Positions 45,150 to 53,817 of a DNA stretch of 64,000 bases are shown here, piece after piece. The notes below the pieces were generated by a model. That model saw only the letters and a list, made by a program, of their open reading frames with translations. It was not told where the DNA came from and searched no databases. The DNA comes from Vreelandella massiliensis (GTDB lineage Bacteria > Pseudomonadota > Gammaproteobacteria > Pseudomonadales > Halomonadaceae), in the NCBI RefSeq assembly GCF_900155385.1, contig NZ_LT699745.1, forward strand, positions 1,006,946 to 1,070,945, in the 5' to 3' direction. Position 1 is the stretch's first letter; each line of letters starts with the position of its first letter. A program made the translations under genes and the position numbers.

Positions 45150-46630
45150 CTATGGCGATAAAAGCGGAAAGCGCAGCGTCCAGCGCAGCCCGCCAAGCGT
45201 TGATGCGCTGGCCTCAAGCGTGCCGCCGTGGGCGTGAACCAAAGCGCTGGCAATCGAGAGCCCCAGGCCGCTGCCGCCGCTGGCGCGATTACGCGAACCC
45301 TCTACCCGGTAGAGACGCTCGGTAAGGCGGGAAAGTTCGCGCTCCGGCACGCCGGGGGCGCTATCCTCCCAGGTGAGCACCGCCTGCTGCCCGCACTGTT
45401 TCAGCGTGATGCGAAGCGCGCCAGGTGCCTCGGTATAGGCGCAGCTATTGTCCAACAGATTACTCCATAGCTGGCGCAGACGCTGGGCGTCGCCTTGGAT
45501 CATCACGCCGCTTTCCAGCTCGGTGGTTAGCCCAAGCCCCTTGTCGTTAAGCCAAGGCTCGGCGTTGGCAAGGCGTGTTTGTAAGTGCTCGCTTAGCTTC
45601 AGCGGCGCCAGGTGAATGTCCAGCGCCCCCGCGTCGCTTTGCGAGAGCAGGCGCAAATCAGCCACCAGTCGCTCTAGCTGCTCGACTTCCTGGGCGAGTG
45701 AGTGCAAATTTTCCTGGTTGAGCGCTCGGATGCCATCCTGCATGGCTTCGATCTCGCCGCGCAGCACGGCGAGTGGCGTGCGCAGTTCGTGGGCGGTGTC
45801 CGAGACCCAACGGGCGCGGGCGTCGCGGCTGGCTTCCAGCGTCGCGGCGAGGACGTTAAAGTCCCGCGCCAAGCGAGATAGCTCCTGTCTCTTATACACA
45901 TAGATCGGAAGAGCACACGTCTGAACTCAGTCACAGTTCCGTATCTCGTATGCCGTCTTCTGCTTGAAAAAAAAAACAAACCACACTCTACCGTGCCGTC
46001 CGCACTCCTACGGTGTTAGCCCCTGTCCCTGATACACAGCTCTAGCCACCAGGAGAGCCCGCCGGCGAGCAGTAGCGACGCAAGGCCCAGCGACACCACA
46101 ATCATCAACAGGTTACGCTGCTGGCGCTCCAAAAAACGGCTCTCCATGCGCTCCATCATCTGTTGAGGCGGGCGAAACCCCAGCGTGCCGATCACGCGCT
46201 CCTCCGCTGTCAGCGGCATCCAGTGCCAGTTGCTGGGGGCGCCACGCCGACGTTCGGGGGAGACAATAAAGCGGCCATCGGGGGCGCGTAAGGCAAAATC
46301 CCGCGCCTCTCCCAGCGGTGAAGGGCGGTCGCGGTGCGATTGCCCCAGCGCATGGCGCACCACCGCCGGCCAGCGCTCGGGCTCGCGCTCTAGCCACTGC
46401 CAGCCTTGATGGTACTGCCAACGGTCAACCAGCCCTTCCGCCAGCACCCGGGCGCGGCGCTCCTGCGCTTGGTTCAGGTAATCCAGAAAGCCGCGGTCGA
46501 TGCTGTAGGACGCGGCCAGGAAGACACCTGCGGAAATCGCCACGTTGACGCTTAAAATAATCGCAAAGAGTTTAAGCCCGAGCCGTGTCGGGCGTGGCAG
46601 CGCGAATCTCCAGGCACTTTTGCCGCTCAT
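45150..46630 (-). pseudogene. baeS: BaeS-like sensor histidine kinase, interrupted by adapter sequence in the assembly
   Basis: Membrane sensor kinase, partner of the BaeR-like regulator. The N-terminal part (46630 to about 46042) has helix 1 (LKLFAIILSVNVAISAGVF), a periplasmic domain and helix 2 ending GGLSWWLE. The C-terminal part (45884 to 45150) begins ELSRLARDFNVLAATLEA and has HisKA WVSDTAHELRTPLAVLRGE and HATPase motifs SGGSGLGLSI. Between them 157 bases are sequencing adapter, which introduce stops. By comparison with BaeS about 30-40 residues of the HAMP region are missing. The gene in the organism is very probably intact, at about 475 residues. Confidence 0.93.
45885..46041. other. 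Illumina adapter sequence incorporated in the assembly
   Basis: 45885-45901 is the Nextera mosaic end CTGTCTCTTATACACAT. 45902-45934 is the TruSeq read-2 adapter starting AGATCGGAAGAGCACACGT, with one C missing. 45935-45942 (AGTTCCGT) fits an index, and 45943-45966 is the P7 end starting ATCTCGTATGCCGTC. Ten A follow, then 46 unexplained bases, then 46023-46041, a mosaic end with three mismatches. The translation gives the well-known artefact peptides MYKRQ and LCIRDR. Confidence 0.97.
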
Positions 46631-46846
46631 GGAGTGACATCAATGGTGTGGCAAGTGCGAGGCGAGCGAGCGTCGATCATGAACGTGGCGAGGTCCCCAT
46701 GGCGTCAACCTAAGTTGGCTAAAAAGCGCGCGATGCGCCGCGCAAGAGTCAAAGCATAGCATCGCGGGTTCTAGCGCAGCGATTGGGCACGCAATGTGCA
46801 AAGTGTGTGCAATTCACGCCGCCCCGCCGCCAAAATCAAAAGAAAA

Positions 46847-47599
46847 TTAGGATTTTCCGGCGGTAAAGCCTCCATCGACGAGCAGGTGAGCACCGGTGAC
46901 AAAGCTTGCCTCGTCGCTGGCGAGGAAGAGAAACGCGTTGGCGATCTCCTCCGGCCGGCCGAGACGCCCCATGGGGTGTAGCGCGATTAGCCCCTGAAGC
47001 ATCTCGTCGTCGAGTTCATCAAGCAGTGGCGTGTCGATATAACCGGGGCCGATGGCGTTCACGCGGACGCCCTTGGGGGCGGACTCAATGGCGAGGGTAC
47101 GCGTCATATTGACCACACCGCCCTTGGCCGCGGTATAGGCGGCGGTTTGCGACTGCCCGAACACACCGAGAATAGACGCGCAGTTGACGATGCTGCCGCT
47201 GCCCTGGCGGTACATTACCCTCAGCGCGGCACGCGCGACGCGAAAAACGCCGTTTAAGTTGATGTCGATAATGCGCAGGTAGTCATCGTCGCTGAGTTCA
47301 TCGGAAGGGCATAGCCCGCCGATGCCGGCGTTGTTGAACACGGCATCGACGCTGCCAAGCTCGGCTTGTGTGTCGTTAAAGAGCGTATCGACCTGGGTCG
47401 TATCGGTGACATCGCAGACCTTGAACAGGCAGCGGCCGCTGTGTTCGGCGTCGAGCTTTTGGGCGAGGGCCGCGCCGTCGCTCTCTTCTATATCGGCGAT
47501 CACCACATTGGCGCCCTCTTCCAGGCAGCGTTTAACGCTTGCCAAACCAATACCGCTAGCGCCACCGGTCACGATGATATTTTTATCTTGTAGTCGCAT
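46847..47599 (-). CDS. Short-chain dehydrogenase/reductase
   Basis: SDR of 250 residues. The nucleotide-binding motif TGGASGIG is at residues 11-18, Asp in VIADIEES favours NAD, NNAG is at 89-92, and the catalytic Ser142 and YTAAK (Tyr155, Lys159) are in place. The substrate is unknown. The ATG at 47599 follows AGGAGA; an earlier in-frame start at 47617 is less likely. It is divergent from pxpABC. Confidence 0.9.
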   Translation of the reverse strand: MRLQDKNIIVTGGASGIGLASVKRCLEEGANVVIADIEESDGAALAQKLDAEHSGRCLFKVCDVTDTTQVDTLFNDTQAELGSVDAVFNNAGIGGLCPSDELSDDDYLRIIDINLNGVFRVARAALRVMYRQGSGSIVNCASILGVFGQSQTAAYTAAKGGVVNMTRTLAIESAPKGVRVNAIGPGYIDTPLLDELDDEMLQGLIALHPMGRLGRPEEIANAFLFLASDEASFVTGAHLLVDGGFTAGKS

Positions 47600-47780
47600 A
47601 TCGGGTCTCCTGCCCATCAGAGAAGGCGTTTTACATTGGTAAAAGGGTACTTATCAGCATAGACAACACAGCATTTGTACGCTTCGCTATTTCAAGCGCT
47701 GTCTTGATGCACGAATTTTCACGATAGGCGGTATTGTGGTGCTATTTTTGAAACCGTGAGTTCAAGACTAGGAGATCCGT

Positions 47781-48551
47781 ATGCCCTCACGTTCGTTACT
47801 GCTCAATGCCGACATGGGGGAGAGCTTTGGCCCCTGGGTGATGGGAATGGACCACGAGGTGATGCCGCATATCGATCTGGCCAACGTGGCCTGCGGCTTT
47901 CACGCCTCCGACCCCGATGTGATCCGTATGACGGTACGCCTGGCGCGTAAGCACGGTGTTACCGTGGGCGCACACCCGGCGTATCCGGATATGGTCGGGT
48001 TTGGCCGCCGCTCGCTGGCATGCTCGGCGGATGAAATCGAAAACCTCGTGCTCTATCAGCTTGGGGCGCTTGCGGGGGTCTGCCGCGCGGAGGGGATCTC
48101 GGTGGGCTACGTCAAACCCCACGGCGCGCTCTATAACGACATGGCCCGCGACCCAGAGGTCATGAGCGCGGTGATACGGGCGATTCTGGCCTTCGATGCG
48201 ACGCTCCCTTTGATGACCATGGCAACCCGCGAGACGCACGCCGTTCGTTCACTGGCTGCGGAACACGGCGTCACGCTGTGGTTTGAGGCGTTTGCCGACC
48301 GCGCCTACGACGAAGAGGGGCGCTTGGTCTCTCGGCGCGAAATGGGCGCGGTACACCACGACCCGGACGTGATTGTCGATCAGGCGGTGCGTATCGCCCG
48401 CGGGCAGCCATTAATCGCTCGCGACGGCAGCGAACTGATACTCGAGGCGGATACGCTCTGCGTTCACGGCGATAACCCCGAATCCATCGCCGCCGTGAAG
48501 GCCATTCGCCAGGCGCTCACCGATCACGCGCATCAGGAGGCCGCCCAGTGA
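47781..48551 (+). CDS. pxpA: 5-oxoprolinase subunit A (LamB/YcsF family)
   Basis: Subunit of ATP-dependent 5-oxoprolinase, which opens pyroglutamate to glutamate. The 256-residue protein starts with [20 protein letters not shown], the YcsF landmark, and has [20 protein letters not shown] and [21 protein letters not shown] lies eight bases before the ATG. Its stop overlaps the GTG start of pxpB (GTGA). Confidence 0.94.
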   Translation: MPSRSLLLNADMGESFGPWVMGMDHEVMPHIDLANVACGFHASDPDVIRMTVRLARKHGVTVGAHPAYPDMVGFGRRSLACSADEIENLVLYQLGALAGVCRAEGISVGYVKPHGALYNDMARDPEVMSAVIRAILAFDATLPLMTMATRETHAVRSLAAEHGVTLWFEAFADRAYDEEGRLVSRREMGAVHHDPDVIVDQAVRIARGQPLIARDGSELILEADTLCVHGDNPESIAAVKAIRQALTDHAHQEAAQ

Positions 48552-49291
48552 GTGTTAACGCTCCCCCCTTGCCGCGTATTGAAGCGGCGGGCCTGGATGG
48601 CTGGATGGTGCGGCTGTTCGAGCGTATCGATGAGGACAATCTCGCCTGGATCAGCGCGCTTTCGCGCGAATGCGAATCGGCTTTCGGCGCAGCGCTTATC
48701 GATCTGGTGCCGTCCTACACCACGTTGCTCGTGGTGTTCGACCCCTTGCAGCTCACCCCGCAAGCCGCACGGCAGCGGCTCTCTGAGCGACTTCACCAAC
48801 TGCAACCCGATGAAGCGGCGCTTGCAGGCGAAGTACATGAACTGCCGGCCTGGTACGACACAAGCGTCGGGCCTGACCTTGCGCGCGTCGCGGCGCATGC
48901 GGGATTAAGCGTTGAGCAGGTGATCGAGTGCCACGCAAGCGTCACCTATCGCGTCTTTGCGCTGGGTTTTGCGCCCGGTTTCGCGTTCATGGGGCTTTTG
49001 GATGAAAAACTCGACGTGCCGCGACTCGATACCCCGCGTCAGCGCGTGCCGGTGAACAGCGTGGCGATTGCCGGACGTCAGACGGCGGCGTATCCCACGG
49101 CCACCCCCGGCGGCTGGAATCTGCTCGGGCGCACGGCAGCCAAGCTCTTCGATCGTGAGCGCGAGGGGTTTAGTCTGCTTAACGTCGGTGATCGCGTGCG
49201 CTTTGTGCCGGTGGAACGGGATACCTTCGTCAACGAGGGCGGCGACACCACGCCCGTGAACGACACCACGACGACCCGGGAGGCGAGCTAA
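48548..49291 (+). CDS. pxpB: 5-oxoprolinase subunit B (KipI family)
   Basis: Protein of 247 residues of the KipI/PxpB family. [23 protein letters not shown], given here as a landmark in two parts [11 protein letters not shown] and [12 protein letters not shown], and [25 protein letters not shown] (also continuous across two lines of the family) are typical. The start is GTG, coupled to pxpA; the stop overlaps the pxpC ATG by one base (TAATG). Confidence 0.92.
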   Translation: MSVNAPPLPRIEAAGLDGWMVRLFERIDEDNLAWISALSRECESAFGAALIDLVPSYTTLLVVFDPLQLTPQAARQRLSERLHQLQPDEAALAGEVHELPAWYDTSVGPDLARVAAHAGLSVEQVIECHASVTYRVFALGFAPGFAFMGLLDEKLDVPRLDTPRQRVPVNSVAIAGRQTAAYPTATPGGWNLLGRTAAKLFDREREGFSLLNVGDRVRFVPVERDTFVNEGGDTTPVNDTTTTREAS

Positions 49292-50226
49292 TGAGCGTTG
49301 AGGGGTTGCGTGTTGAGCGCGCCGGCCCGCTGGCGCTGTTGCAGGATGCCGGGCGTTTCGGCGTGCGCCGATTGGGGGTGACTCAAGGCGGCCCCGCCGA
49401 CCTGCATGGCTGGGCTTGGGCCAACCGCCTGGCGGGAAACCCTTGGGGGGCTGCCGCGCTTGAAATCACCTTTGGGGGGATGACGCTGTCAGCGGTACGC
49501 GATGTAACCCTCGCGGTGGCCGGCGCCGACCTGGGGGCGACCCTCGATGATACACCGCTTCCGCTTTGGCAGCCGGTTGCCGTGCATGAAGGGCAAACGC
49601 TGCGTTTTAGCGCTCCCGTGAACGGCCTGCGCGCCTATTTGGCGGTGCACGGCGGCTTTCAGGCCGAGCCGGTGCTCGGTAGCGTGAGCTGCGTGGCTCG
49701 CGAGGGGCTCGGCGGCTTCGACGGACACGGCCACAAACTCGCCGCTGGCGATCGTTTAACGGTGGGCGACGCGGCCAGCAAGAGTGTAGAACCTTTCCAG
49801 GCGCCTGAGATCGAGCGCATCGACTACCGCGCACCGGCAACGCTTTCACTACTGCCCGGCGCGCAGGTGAGTGATTTCACCGGCACAAGCCTCTATGCCG
49901 CGTTCAACCAGGCGTGGCAGGTGGACGACCGCGCCGACCGCATGGGCGTGCGCCTTACAGGCCCGCGTTTGGAATGCCGCGTGGGGTCGATGATCTCCGA
50001 AGGCATTGGCCTCGGGGCCGTTCAAGTGCCGCCGGATGGCCAACCGATCGCGCTGCTCAACGACCGCCAGACCATCGGCGGTTACCCACGCCTAGGCGCG
50101 CTGACGCCGCTTTCCGCCGCGCGCTTGGCGCAATGCCTTCCTGGTCAGGAGGTGCGTCTCAGCGCGACCGCTAGCGAAAGCGCACTGAGGGCCTATCGGT
50201 ATTTCAGGAGCCACTTCGATGTGTAG
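49291..50226 (+). CDS. pxpC: 5-oxoprolinase subunit C (KipA family)
   Basis: Protein of 311 residues of the KipA/PxpC biotin-dependent-carboxylase-like family. LALLQDAGRFGVRRLGVTQGG at the N-terminus, AYLAVHGGFQAEPVLGS, DRADRMGVRLTGP and GAVQVPPDGQPIALLNDRQT are conserved. Completes the pxpABC operon. No terminator is evident before trxC, but trxC has its own promoter. Confidence 0.93.
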   Translation: MSVEGLRVERAGPLALLQDAGRFGVRRLGVTQGGPADLHGWAWANRLAGNPWGAAALEITFGGMTLSAVRDVTLAVAGADLGATLDDTPLPLWQPVAVHEGQTLRFSAPVNGLRAYLAVHGGFQAEPVLGSVSCVAREGLGGFDGHGHKLAAGDRLTVGDAASKSVEPFQAPEIERIDYRAPATLSLLPGAQVSDFTGTSLYAAFNQAWQVDDRADRMGVRLTGPRLECRVGSMISEGIGLGAVQVPPDGQPIALLNDRQTIGGYPRLGALTPLSAARLAQCLPGQEVRLSATASESALRAYRYFRSHFDV

Positions 50227-50246
50227 ACGAACTCGCAGCGCATGAA

Positions 50247-50275
50247 TTGACACCGTATTTGCATTTGGGTATATG
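50247..50275 (+). promoter_or_regulatory. Sigma-70 promoter upstream of trxC
   Basis: TTGACA at 50247-50252 matches the -35 consensus perfectly and TATATG at 50270-50275 is a reasonable -10, with 17 bases between. It is about 60 bases upstream of the trxC ATG. Confidence 0.7.
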
Positions 50276-50337
50276 TTTATTCATTTTTTATCGGTCCAGC
50301 TCCTGGGTTTTGGGGCGGTATGCATGTGGAGGTTGTT

Positions 50338-50778
50338 ATGTCTGAAGCGCTCACGCTCGGTTGCCCAAACTGCCTAGCCATCAACCGTGTTAATCCCACA
50401 CGGCTGACGGATAACCCGGCGTGCGGGAAGTGTAAAACTGCGCTTTTCACCGGTGAGCCAATTACCTTGACGTCGGCCAACTTCCCCGCGCTGGTCGAGC
50501 GCAGCGAAATGCCAATTGTCGTGGACCTATGGGCGAGTTGGTGTGGCCCGTGCAAAATGATGGCGCCGATTTTTGCTGAGGTCGCCCGCGAACTGGAACC
50601 GCGCATGCGTTTTGCCAAGCTCGATACCGAAGCGGAGCAAGCCCTTGCCGGACGCTTCAATGTTCGCAGCATTCCTACGCTGATCGTCTTCCAGAATGGT
50701 CGCGAAGTGGCGCGCCAAGCGGGTGTAATGCAGCAGGCTCAGTTGCGTCAGTGGCTAACCCCGCATCTTGTTGGGTAG
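50338..50778 (+). CDS. trxC: Thioredoxin 2
   Basis: Thioredoxin of 146 residues with the N-terminal zinc-binding extension of TrxC: CPNC at 9-12 and CGKC at 29-32. The thioredoxin domain holds the redox site WASWCGPCKMM (C69 and C72). Reduces protein disulfides under oxidative stress. The ATG at 50338 has GGAGG seven bases upstream; an in-frame ATG at 50320 is less suitable. Confidence 0.94.
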   Translation: MSEALTLGCPNCLAINRVNPTRLTDNPACGKCKTALFTGEPITLTSANFPALVERSEMPIVVDLWASWCGPCKMMAPIFAEVARELEPRMRFAKLDTEAEQALAGRFNVRSIPTLIVFQNGREVARQAGVMQQAQLRQWLTPHLVG

Positions 50779-50906
50779 GCTTGGAGACGTACGCTCGTTG
50801 CCGGCGATAACAGGGAAATAAGCTACCCTAATACGGAGCACTGCCTGGATGTTCGTCTCATCTAGGCGGTTTTACATTCGTTTGCAACGAAAAGGGTCGT
50901 GACGAT

Positions 50907-51293
50907 ATGCCGGAAGAGTCCCGCTTAAAGGTCTATTACGATGGCGCCTGCCCTAGCTGTCGGCGCGATCGCGCCCGCTATGAGCAATGGGCGGGGGAGG
51001 TCGGTCGTCAGGTGGCGTGGTGCGATCTCAATGAATACCAAGATACCTTGCGCGCCAAAGGTATCGACCCTGAAGCGGCGCTGCTTTCCCTGCACGTGGA
51101 AAATGAGCGGGGCGAAATACGCGAAGGGATAGACGCCTATATGGCCTTGATGCGCCGTGTGCCCCGGTTGAAACCGCTTGCGTGGCTGATGGGGCTGCCG
51201 GGGCTTAAGCAAGTGCTGCGGTTTTTCTACGATAGCTGGGTAAAAAAGCGGCTCAAGCGCCAAGGGCGCCTACCGGGAGACGAGGGTAAATAG
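50907..51293 (+). CDS. DCC (DUF393) thiol-disulfide oxidoreductase family protein
   Basis: Protein of 128 residues with the family signature VYYDGACPSCRRDRARYEQWAG (two adjoining parts), a CxxC site at the start of a thioredoxin-like fold, and WLMGLPGLKQVLRFFYD near the end. The biological role of DUF393 proteins is not known. It is a single gene following trxC. Confidence 0.88.
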   Translation: MPEESRLKVYYDGACPSCRRDRARYEQWAGEVGRQVAWCDLNEYQDTLRAKGIDPEAALLSLHVENERGEIREGIDAYMALMRRVPRLKPLAWLMGLPGLKQVLRFFYDSWVKKRLKRQGRLPGDEGK

Positions 51294-51378
51294 TGGGCAA
51301 CGGAGAAAAGTAAGGTGGTGTAAGAGGTGAGGGGCGCGGCGCTCTCGGCGCTGCGCCCACGTGGTTAAGGCCTTCGAC

Positions 51379-51597
51379 TTAATCTTGGTAAGGCTTAGCC
51401 TCAACGTTATCGGGTTCATGGCGATTGAGGATCTCTTCCGCCTCACGCTGACCAGGGTCGGGAACGATCACCTTGACCACGTTGGTATCCCTATCGAGGA
51501 ACAGCTTCTCCCGGGGAAAGTCCTTGGAGATAAGCTCGTCATAGGCGTTAACGGCTTTCATGCTGTCGTTGTAAGTCGCGGTAACGGTTTGGGTCAT
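51379..51597 (-). CDS. Small conserved-looking protein of unknown function
   Basis: Soluble protein of 72 residues beginning MTQTVTATYNDSMKAVNAYD and containing VNAYDELISKDFPREKLFLD and QREAEEILNRHEP. The alternation suggests a ferredoxin-like beta-alpha-beta unit, resembling small stress-response domains, but I cannot assign a family. The ATG at 51597 is preceded by GGAGGA. It lies between the converging DCC gene and ftsH. Confidence 0.75.
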   Translation of the reverse strand: MTQTVTATYNDSMKAVNAYDELISKDFPREKLFLDRDTNVVKVIVPDPGQREAEEILNRHEPDNVEAKPYQD

Positions 51598-51725
51598 GGC
51601 GTCCTCCACTGGCATTGATATTGTAAGAGCTGCTATCCACACAGCCTGGTTGTTAATGGCGGCAGGGAGGCGTGGCCTCCCTGCCTATTTTTAGCGTAGT
51701 TCAAGTTGCAAAAGCCTGCCTAAAC

Positions 51726-53711
51726 TCAGCTCTCGTCCTTTTGGTGGTGGTCCCTTTCGGTGACTAAGTCTTTGAGAACCTCACGAATTTCGTCGGTTTC
51801 CAAGGTCTCGCGCTCTTCAAGGGCCGAGGCCAGCGCATCCAGCGCCTTGCGATTTTCTTTGAGCAGTTTGCGTCCGCGATCTTCAAGGCTATTGAGCAGT
51901 TCGCGGATCTCTTCATCGACAAGACTCGCGGTGGCATCGCCGAAATCGCGCGACTGCGCGATCTCTTTGCCCAAGAAAACATGCTCCTGGCTCTGGGCGA
52001 ACGTGACAGGGCCGATTCGCCGGTTCATGCCCCAGCGGCCCACCATGCGACGCGCGAGCTGAGTGGCCTGCTGAATATCGTTTTCAGCACCGCTTGAGAC
52101 TTCGTCAAACACCACCGATTCGGCGAGACGGCCGCCGAACATGACGGTAATCCGATCGCGAAGGTAGGCTTCGCCCATGTTGTAGCGCTCTTCGTTGGGC
52201 ATCTGGGCGGTTACCCCCAGGGCTTGGCTACGCGGCAGCACCGTTACCTTTTCCAGAGGGTCGGCCTTGGGCAGCAGGTAGGCGAGCAGGGCGTGGCCCG
52301 CTTCGTGATAGGCGACGATGTGGCGCTCCTTGTCGGATAGGCCTACGTCCTTGGCTTCGCCCAGTAGCTCGCGGTCGCGGGCATCCGAGAAGCACTCCCA
52401 GTCGATTTTCTCCTGTTTGCGCCGGCCTGCCTGCAGGGCGGCCTCGTTAGCTAGGTTGGCGAGATCGGCGCCAGAGAAGCCCACGGTCATCTCGGCAAGG
52501 CGCTGGAGATCCACGTCGTCGTCGAGTGGCATGTTGCGGGTATGCACCTCAAGAATCTTCTTGCGGGCATCGCGGTGGGGGTTCTCCAGGGTGACCTTGC
52601 GATCAAAACGACCCGGGCGTAGAAGGGCTTTATCCAGCACATCGGGGCGGTTGGTGGCGGCGAGCACGACGACCGACTCATCTTTCTCGAAGCCGTCAAG
52701 CTCGGCGAGAATCTGGTTGAGGGTCTGCTCGCGTTCGTCGTGGCCGCCGCCCATGCCCGCGCCGCGTGAACGGCCGATGGAGTCCAGCTCGTCGATAAAC
52801 ACCACCGAGGGCGCCTGCTTCTTGGCTTCTTTGAACAAGTCGCGCACCCGAGAAGCCCCCACGCCAACGAACATCTCGATAAATTCGGAGCCGCTGATGG
52901 TGAAGAAGGGTACCCCGGCCTCGCCGGCGACTGCCTTGCCTAGCAAGGTTTTACCCGTACCCGGTGGCCCCATCATCAGCACCCCTCGGGGAATCCGCGC
53001 GCCCAGTGAACGGTAGCGATCGGGCTTTTTGAGAAAGTCGATCACCTCGGTGACCTCGCGCTTGGCGTTCTCGGAGCCGGCCACGTCATCGAGGCGGACA
53101 TCGCTGTCCTCGCTTTGCACCTCGCGGGCTTTGGATTTGCCCATGTTAAGCATGCCGCCACCGCCGGCCATCATGCGCTGCTGCATGCGTCCCCAGAACC
53201 AGAACAGAAGCCCCAGAATCAGTATCCAGGGGAGGGCGCTGATGAGCAGTTCTTGCCACCAGGGCGGCTCTATCGGGCGGGCGGATATGTGTACGTCGTG
53301 ACGCTCTAGGTGCTCAAGCAAGCGGACGCTCTCGATATCCGGGCGCGTGGTTTCGAAGGTGTCGGCTTCGCCCACGTCGAGTGCCTCACGGCCGGACTCG
53401 GTAAAGCGCCCCTCAACCGATTGTCCACGCAGCGTTACCTCATTGATGTGGTCGTTTTCCACCGCCTCAATGAAATCGGTGTAGGCCAGGTCGACTTGAA
53501 CCTGCTGCTCGATGTCCTGCAGGTAGTAGAACACCAATAAAATGGCGAGCGTCATCCAGAGAAACATCACCCATTTATTTGGCTGGGGCGTCTGGGGTGG
53601 CTTGCGCACGGAGAAGGGGTCTTTCGAGCGGTTGGCGTTATCCGAAGAGCGGTTGGCATCGTCGGATGAGTGACTTGAGGTAAGGTGTGAAGCAAGGTTG
53701 GGTCGGGTCAT
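51726..53711 (-). CDS. ftsH: FtsH-type ATP-dependent zinc metalloprotease
   Basis: Membrane AAA protease of 661 residues. A Ser/Asn/Asp-rich N-terminal extension (residues 8-30) precedes helix 1 (46-64), a periplasmic domain and helix 2 (154-173). The AAA module has Walker A GPPGTGKT (248-255), Walker B VVFIDELD (303-310) and the arginine finger region [17 protein letters not shown]. The protease site is HEAGH (469-473). The setting lacks the usual rlmE and folP neighbours, so it may be an additional FtsH paralogue; this needs the rest of the genome. Confidence 0.92.
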   Translation of the reverse strand: MTRPNLASHLTSSHSSDDANRSSDNANRSKDPFSVRKPPQTPQPNKWVMFLWMTLAILLVFYYLQDIEQQVQVDLAYTDFIEAVENDHINEVTLRGQSVEGRFTESGREALDVGEADTFETTRPDIESVRLLEHLERHDVHISARPIEPPWWQELLISALPWILILGLLFWFWGRMQQRMMAGGGGMLNMGKSKAREVQSEDSDVRLDDVAGSENAKREVTEVIDFLKKPDRYRSLGARIPRGVLMMGPPGTGKTLLGKAVAGEAGVPFFTISGSEFIEMFVGVGASRVRDLFKEAKKQAPSVVFIDELDSIGRSRGAGMGGGHDEREQTLNQILAELDGFEKDESVVVLAATNRPDVLDKALLRPGRFDRKVTLENPHRDARKKILEVHTRNMPLDDDVDLQRLAEMTVGFSGADLANLANEAALQAGRRKQEKIDWECFSDARDRELLGEAKDVGLSDKERHIVAYHEAGHALLAYLLPKADPLEKVTVLPRSQALGVTAQMPNEERYNMGEAYLRDRITVMFGGRLAESVVFDEVSSGAENDIQQATQLARRMVGRWGMNRRIGPVTFAQSQEHVFLGKEIAQSRDFGDATASLVDEEIRELLNSLEDRGRKLLKENRKALDALASALEERETLETDEIREVLKDLVTERDHHQKDES

Positions 53712-53778
53712 CGCGAGCTCGCATTAAAAAGTGTGGTGCTTTTCAAGGTGGGCCCATCAGTGGCTGATTGCAAGGTTG

Positions 53779-53799
53779 CCCCTGAGCCAAGCTCAGGGG
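53779..53799 (-). terminator. Hairpin between the CocE-like gene and ftsH
   Basis: A perfect 9-bp stem CCCCTGAGC / GCTCAGGGG with loop CAA lies 19 bases past the CocE-like gene stop. No T run follows on the minus strand, so termination is probably partial. Confidence 0.5.
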
Positions 53800-53817
53800 G
53801 CCTTTCATTTGACGTTG

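Noticed and set aside
45885..45901. End of a natural Tn5-type transposon
   Set aside because: The mosaic end is fused to TruSeq adapter and poly-A, with no transposase or target duplication, so it is library-derived.
45674..45979. Open frame beginning FFFSSRRRHTR with MCIRDR
   Set aside because: It is the translation of adapter sequence plus a shifted frame of the kinase gene.
51327..51360. GC-rich inverted repeat after the DCC gene as a terminator
   Set aside because: Only the outer GGGCGC/GCGCCC arms pair, the inner part does not, and no T run follows.
52318..53016. Open frame of 232 codons opposite ftsH
   Set aside because: Antisense to conserved AAA motifs; no independent signal.
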